From contig JAAYZM010000459.1 in assembly GCA_012514835.1 (NCBI GenBank), positions 1-16,629 on the forward strand: a stretch of 16,629 nucleotides of DNA, in the 5' to 3' direction. The DNA comes from Actinomycetales bacterium. GTDB lineage: Bacteria > Actinomycetota > Actinomycetes > Actinomycetales > Cellulomonadaceae. The notes under the pieces were generated by a model. The model searched no databases, had not been told where the DNA came from, and was given only the letters and a program-made list of their open reading frames with translations. Shown here piece after piece: positions 13,407 to 16,629 of the stretch; within the stretch, counting starts at the first letter, position 1; the number at the start of each line of letters is the position of its first letter. Position numbers and translations under genes: made by a program.

Positions 13407-13412
13407 GGCGCG

Positions 13413-14957
13413 GTGACTCAGCAGAACCCTGACCTCGCCGCCCCCGACACCGACGCCTCCGAGGAGTCCCGCGCGGCGGAGCTCTCCGAGCAGCAGCGGG
13501 TGCGCCGGGCCAAGCGTGCGGACCTGCTCGAGCGCGGGGTCGAGCCCTACCCGGTGGGCGTCCCCGTCACCACGACGATCGCCGCGGTGCGCGAGCAGCA
13601 CGAGGACGCGCTCGAGGCGGGCGAGGAGACCCAGGACGTCGTGGGCGTCGCGGGCCGCGTCGTGTTCCAGCGAAACACGGGCAAGCTGTGCTTCGCGACC
13701 CTCCAGGACGGCGAGGGCAGGCGTCTCCAGGTGATGCTGAGCCAGGGCGAGGTGGGCGAGGAGTCGCTCGAGCGCTTCAAGGTGGACGTGGACCTCGGAG
13801 ACCACCTCTTCGCGCGCGGGCGCGTCATCAAGTCCCGCCGCGGGGAGCTGAGCATCTTCGCGGACTCGTGGCAGCTCGCCGCGAAGTCGCTGCGCCCGCT
13901 GCCCGTGCTGCACAAGGACCTCTCCGAGGAGTCCCGGGTGCGGCAGCGCTACGTGGACCTCATCGTGCGCCCCGAGGCTCGCGAGACTGCCCGGTTGCGC
14001 GCGGCGGCCCTGCGCGCGGTCCGGGACTACCTGCACGCACGCGAGTACGTCGAGGTCGAGACGCCCGTGCTGCAGGCCCTCTACGGCGGTGCGACGGCGC
14101 GGCCCTTCACCACGCACCTGAACGCCTTCGACATGGACGTGTTCTTGCGGATCGCGCCCGAGCTGTTCCTCAAGCGCGCCGTGGTGGGCGGTATCGAGCG
14201 CGTCTTCGAGATCAGCCGGAACTTCCGCAACGAAGGCGTTGACTCGACCCACTCCCCGGAGTTCACGAGCCTCGAGGCTTACGAGGCGTACGGCGACTAC
14301 CACTCGATGGCCGTGCTCACGCGAGAGCTCATTCAGGCGGCCGCGCTCGAAGGCACCGGATCGACGCTCGTGACGCTCGCGGACGGCACCGACTATGACC
14401 TCGGCGGGGAGTGGACCACGCTTTCCCTCTACGAGTCGCTCTCGGAGAAGATCGGGGAGGAGATCACGCCCGAGGCGTCCGTCGAAAAGCTGCTCGCGCT
14501 CGTGCGGAGATTTGACGACGACGTCGATCCCTTGCGCCAGACGCACGGCAAGCTGGTCGAAGAGCTGTGGGAGCACCACGTGGGCGACCACCTGTGGGAA
14601 CCGACATTCGTGGTGGACTTCCCGGTCGACACGAGCCCGCTCACGCGCGCCCACCGCAGCGTGCCGGGCAAGGTCGAGAAGTGGGACCTCTACATCCGCG
14701 GCACCGAACTCGCGACGGCGTACTCCGAGCTCGTGGACCCCGTTGTCCAGCGGGAACGCTTCGAGGCGCAGGCGGCGCTCATCGCGGCGGGCGACGTCGA
14801 GGCGATGCGGCTCGACGAGGACTTCCTCACGGCCATGGAGTACGCGATGCCGCCCGCGGGCGGCATGGGCCTGGGGATCGACCGGCTGCTGGGCGCGATC
14901 ACGGGCCTGGGCGTGCGCGAGACGATCCTGTTCCCGTTCGTCAAGCCGATCGGCTGA
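13413..14957 (+). CDS. lysS: Lysine--tRNA ligase (class II)
   Basis: Charges tRNA-Lys in the cytosol. The 514-residue product has an N-terminal OB-fold anticodon-binding domain (about residues 65-170: VVGVAGRVVFQRNTGKLCFA, GDHLFARGRVIKSRRGEL) and a class II catalytic core. Motif 1 is around LRAVRDYLHAREYVEVETPV, motif 2 is RVFEISRNFRNEG (263-275) and motif 3 is GMGLGIDRLLG (484-494). ELFLKRAVVGG and DFPVDTSPL are also characteristic. There is no N-terminal membrane domain, which argues against a LysX-type lysyl-phosphatidylglycerol synthetase. The start is GTG 13413, placed six bases after a TACGAT box. It lies 42 bases after nadC and precedes a small membrane-protein gene and lsr2, as in the conserved actinobacterial order. 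Confidence 0.96.
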   Translation: MTQQNPDLAAPDTDASEESRAAELSEQQRVRRAKRADLLERGVEPYPVGVPVTTTIAAVREQHEDALEAGEETQDVVGVAGRVVFQRNTGKLCFATLQDGEGRRLQVMLSQGEVGEESLERFKVDVDLGDHLFARGRVIKSRRGELSIFADSWQLAAKSLRPLPVLHKDLSEESRVRQRYVDLIVRPEARETARLRAAALRAVRDYLHAREYVEVETPVLQALYGGATARPFTTHLNAFDMDVFLRIAPELFLKRAVVGGIERVFEISRNFRNEGVDSTHSPEFTSLEAYEAYGDYHSMAVLTRELIQAAALEGTGSTLVTLADGTDYDLGGEWTTLSLYESLSEKIGEEITPEASVEKLLALVRRFDDDVDPLRQTHGKLVEELWEHHVGDHLWEPTFVVDFPVDTSPLTRAHRSVPGKVEKWDLYIRGTELATAYSELVDPVVQRERFEAQAALIAAGDVEAMRLDEDFLTAMEYAMPPAGGMGLGIDRLLGAITGLGVRETILFPFVKPIG

Positions 14958-14970
14958 CAGGTTCGCGGCG

Positions 14971-14976
14971 TACCAT
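14971..14976 (+). promoter_or_regulatory. Candidate -10 element of a leaderless promoter for the small membrane-protein gene
   Basis: TACCAT fits TANNNT and ends seven bases before the ATG at 14984. An in-frame ATG at 14975 overlaps the box itself, so 14984 is the better start if the promoter is real. Confidence 0.4.
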
Positions 14977-14983
14977 GGCCGCC

Positions 14984-15166
14984 ATGGACACGCTGTTCGA
15001 GGTGCTTGCGGCACTCATTCCCTCGCTCGGGGTGGGCTTGTTGTTCTACCTCGCCATTCGTGCTCTCATCAATGCGGACCGCAACGAGAGAACTGCTCTC
15101 GCGCGGCTCGATGCGCAGATGAAGGCCGACGAAGATTCACAGGCGGAAACACCCTCCTCGACTTGA
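14984..15166 (+). CDS. Small single-pass membrane protein
   Basis: A 60-residue protein with one transmembrane helix (about residues 7-29, VLAALIPSLGVGLLFYLAIR), followed by a charged cytosolic segment (ADRNERTALARLDAQMKADE) likely to be helical. I do not recognise a named family, but a short open reading frame between lysS and lsr2 is common in actinobacteria. The start ATG 14984 follows a TACCAT box by seven bases; an upstream ATG at 14975 would add three residues. The stop overlaps the candidate -35 box of lsr2. Function unknown; the strong positional conservation argues that it is a real gene. Confidence 0.75.
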   Translation: MDTLFEVLAALIPSLGVGLLFYLAIRALINADRNERTALARLDAQMKADEDSQAETPSST

Positions 15167-15191
15167 CGAGCAATGGTGCTCGTGAAAGTGT
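15163..15191 (+). promoter_or_regulatory. Candidate lsr2 promoter with palindrome between its boxes
   Basis: TTGACG (15163-15168, five of six matches to TTGACA) is followed after 17 bases by AAGTGT (15186-15191, a weak -10). A perfect seven-base inverted repeat, ACGAGCA (15166-15172) with TGCTCGT (15177-15183) around ATGG, lies almost wholly in the spacer. That position suits a repressor operator, or the hairpin could end the upstream transcript. Confidence 0.3.
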
Positions 15192-15196
15192 GCGAA

Positions 15197-15221
15197 ATCG
15201 ACACGACATCCCTGTGTCGAT
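15197..15221. promoter_or_regulatory. Inverted repeat in the lsr2 leader
   Basis: ATCGACAC (15197-15204) and GTGTCGAT (15214-15221) are perfect inverted copies around a nine-base loop, ending nine bases before the Shine-Dalgarno of lsr2. It could be an operator or an RNA hairpin in the 5' leader. The surrounding bases are AT-richer than the genes, which also suits binding by Lsr2 itself. Confidence 0.4.
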
Positions 15222-15239
15222 ATCACCGCGGAGGAAATG

Positions 15240-15566
15240 ATGGCCCAGAAGATTCAGGTGCTCCTCGTCGATGACCTGGACGGCTCGAAGGCAGACGAGT
15301 CGGTCACGTTCGCGCTCGACGGCGTGAACTACGAGATCGACCTCACCAACGAGCACGCCGCCCAGCTGCGCGACGACTTTGCCAAGTGGGTCGGTTCCGC
15401 CCGCAAGGTCTCGAGCCGTGGCGCCTCGCGTGCCGCCCGTCCGGCCCGGCGCGGCTCGTCCGACGCGGACGCGATCCGCCAGTGGGCCCGCGCGAACGGT
15501 CACAAGGTCTCCGACCGTGGCCGGATCCCGCAGAGCGTCCGCGACGCCTACGAGGCCGCGCACTAG
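15240..15566 (+). CDS. lsr2: Lsr2 nucleoid-associated protein
   Basis: A DNA-bridging H-NS-like protein that silences AT-rich, often foreign, genes in actinobacteria. The 108-residue product has the N-terminal oligomerisation domain (MAQKIQVLLVDDLDGS, FALDGVNYEIDL, HAAQLRDDFAKWV), a basic Arg/Ser-rich linker (about 56-74) and the C-terminal DNA-binding domain (IRQWARANGHKVSDRGRIP) with the AT-hook-like Arg93-Gly94-Arg95. Two ATGs are adjacent; I chose 15240 because GGAGG (15230-15234) is five bases from it and only two from 15237, and because homologues begin MA(K/Q)K. It is monocistronic by appearance, with upstream palindromes and a strong terminator. In M. tuberculosis clpC1 follows; here it does not. 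Confidence 0.97.
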   Translation: MAQKIQVLLVDDLDGSKADESVTFALDGVNYEIDLTNEHAAQLRDDFAKWVGSARKVSSRGASRAARPARRGSSDADAIRQWARANGHKVSDRGRIPQSVRDAYEAAH

Positions 15567-15581
15567 TCAGGCGCACGGCTC

Positions 15582-15633
15582 AGAACGACACGAAGGGGCG
15601 CGCACCGTGCGGTGCGCGCCCCTTCGGCGTTCT
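15582..15633. terminator. Bidirectional terminator between lsr2 and xylB
   Basis: A perfect 16-base stem (15591-15606 with 15611-15626; arms start CGAAGGGGCGCGCACC) closes a GTGC loop. It is extended below a small bulge by AGAACG (15582-15587) pairing with CGTTCT (15628-15633). It lies between the stop codons of convergent genes, so it can serve both strands. The T-run is short, as usual in GC-rich actinobacteria. Confidence 0.9.
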
Positions 15634-15637
15634 TGCG

Positions 15638-16629
15638 CTAGATGCGCGGCGCGGTGAGCTCGCGGACCTGCGCGTAGCGCTCGCGCACGTGCGGTGTGGG
15701 TTCGGCCGAGAAGACCTCCGTGCCCTGCGTGCCCCAGTCGGGCGGGGTGTCCGCACCGGAGAGGACCCACGCGGCCTGGCGTGCGGCGCCGTCGGCCACG
15801 TACTCCCCGGCGGGCGGGACCAGCACGTCCGTGCCGAGCACGGCGGGGGCGATGCGGCGGACGGCCTCGGACTGCGCGCCGCCACCGATGAGGAACACCC
15901 GCTGGGCCTCGACGCCGTGCTCGCGCAGTGCGTCGAGCCCGTCGGCGAGCGAGCACAGCAGGCCTTCGACGGCGGCCCGCGCAAGGTTCTCGCGCGTGGT
16001 CGAGCCGAGGGTCATGCCGTGCAGCGCCGCGGTGGCGTCGGGCCGGTTGGGGGTGCGCTCGCCCTCGAAGAACGGCACGAGCGCGAGCCCCTCGGCCCCC
16101 GGGGACGCCGCGAGGGCGAGTCGGGAGAGCTCCGCGTGGTCCACGCCGAGCAGCCCGCGCACCGCGTCGAGGATCCGCGAGGCGTTGAGCGTCACGCCGA
16201 GCGCGAGGAACGCCCCCGTCGCGTCGGCGAAGCCGTTCACGAGTCCCGAGGCGTCCGCCGTCGGGCGCGGCGTCACGGCGGAGACCACACCGGACGTGCC
16301 GATCGACAGTGCGACGTCACCGGGACGCATCCCGAGGCCGAGGGCCGCCGCCGCGTTGTCGCCGGCCCCGGGGCCCAGGAGGATGCCGCCGGGCACGCCG
16401 TCGAGCGCACCGTCCGCCGTCGTCCCCGCGCTCTCGCCCGGACCCACGACGCGCGGCAGGGCGACGTCGCCGCGCCCGAGCGCGAGCTCGAGGAGGTCGC
16501 GGCGGTACTCGCCCGTGGGGGACCAGTAGCCCGTGCCGGACGCGTCGGAACGGTCCGTCACGAGGGTGTCCAGGCCGGTCGCTCCCGCCAACCGCCACGT
16601 GAGCCAGTCGTGGGGAAGGGCCACACCGG
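15638..16629 (-). CDS. xylB: Xylulokinase, C-terminal part (5' end outside window)
   Basis: An FGGY-family sugar kinase, most likely phosphorylating D-xylulose to xylulose 5-phosphate for the pentose phosphate pathway. About 330 residues are present; the valine codon near the edge (VALPHDWLTWRL) is internal, so the N-terminal third and the start lie beyond the right edge. Visible motifs are PHDWLTWRL, SDASGTGYW, GAGDNAAAALG (its Asp is the likely catalytic base), LSIGTSGVVSA (ATP-binding), VPFFEGERTPNRP and LIGGGAQSEAVRRIAPAVLG, with the ADGAARQAAW segment. The pattern GAGDNAAAALG and PHDWLTW favour XylB over glycerol or gluconate kinases. The gene is convergent with lsr2, and nothing here shows its operon or regulator. 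Confidence 0.9.
   Translation of the reverse strand, partial: GVALPHDWLTWRLAGATGLDTLVTDRSDASGTGYWSPTGEYRRDLLELALGRGDVALPRVVGPGESAGTTADGALDGVPGGILLGPGAGDNAAAALGLGMRPGDVALSIGTSGVVSAVTPRPTADASGLVNGFADATGAFLALGVTLNASRILDAVRGLLGVDHAELSRLALAASPGAEGLALVPFFEGERTPNRPDATAALHGMTLGSTTRENLARAAVEGLLCSLADGLDALREHGVEAQRVFLIGGGAQSEAVRRIAPAVLGTDVLVPPAGEYVADGAARQAAWVLSGADTPPDWGTQGTEVFSAEPTPHVRERYAQVRELTAPRI

Noticed and set aside
13413..14957. LysX-type lysyl-phosphatidylglycerol synthetase instead of LysRS
   Set aside because: There is no N-terminal multi-pass membrane domain and the length is that of an ordinary class II LysRS.
14975..14983. Upstream ATG as start of the small membrane protein
   Set aside because: It overlaps the TACCAT -10 candidate and adds only three residues; 14984 fits the leaderless spacing better, although the choice is not certain.
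12273..15014. A 913-codon open frame on the minus strand opposite nadC and lysS
   Set aside because: It is antisense to two well-supported enzymes; its protein is Arg/His/Ala-rich without motifs, as expected of GC-rich shadow frames.

Overview
The window is GC-rich (well over 70% by eye in most genes), uses GTG and TTG starts freely, and ends in an Lsr2 gene. Its gene order (ftsH, folE, folP, folB/folK, DUF3180, membrane proteins, DUF2520 protein, panC, panD, ..., lysS, small membrane protein, lsr2) matches the conserved actinobacterial neighbourhood known from Mycobacterium tuberculosis (ftsH through lsr2). I infer a high-GC actinobacterium, most likely Micrococcales of a Cellulomonas-like kind; the exact genus cannot be read from the sequence.

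Layout. 2-3901 (+): the end of ftsH, then the folate block folE, folP, a fused folB-folK and a DUF3180 membrane protein. Together these convert GTP to dihydropteroate; most junctions overlap by 1-4 bases. 3902-5379: an AT-richer insertion-like stretch with one secreted protein (signal peptide, Fn3-like domain, C-terminal domain resembling DUF3238). 5379-7995: a small polytopic membrane protein and a pair of membrane-anchored bacterial PH-domain proteins (YdbS/YdbT type). 7992-12119: a tightly coupled run of a Rossmann/DUF2520 oxidoreductase-like gene, panC, panD (pantothenate/CoA) and nadB (NAD). 12120-12419: a 300-base gap holding a 68-bp near-perfect palindrome of repeated units and a cluster of GTCAC/GTGAC pentamers. 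12420-15166: nadC, lysS and a 60-residue membrane protein, each with its own apparent leaderless promoter. 15240-15566: lsr2, with two palindromes upstream. A strong bidirectional terminator (15582-15633) separates it from a convergent, 5'-truncated xylulokinase gene running off the right edge.

How the genes work together: the window is mainly a cofactor-biosynthesis locus (tetrahydrofolate, pantothenate/CoA, NAD) attached to housekeeping genes for membrane proteolysis (FtsH), lysyl-tRNA synthesis and nucleoid organisation (Lsr2). Compared with the reference order, nadB-nadC occupy the place usually held by coaX, and xylB lies where clpC is usually found. The points most worth a second look are the repeat/palindrome region between nadB and nadC, the low-GC secreted-protein insertion, the recurring TANNNT-N6/7-start promoters, the folB-folK fusion with its long linker, and the palindromes upstream of lsr2. 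I see no defence system, CRISPR array, tRNA, rRNA or transposase gene.
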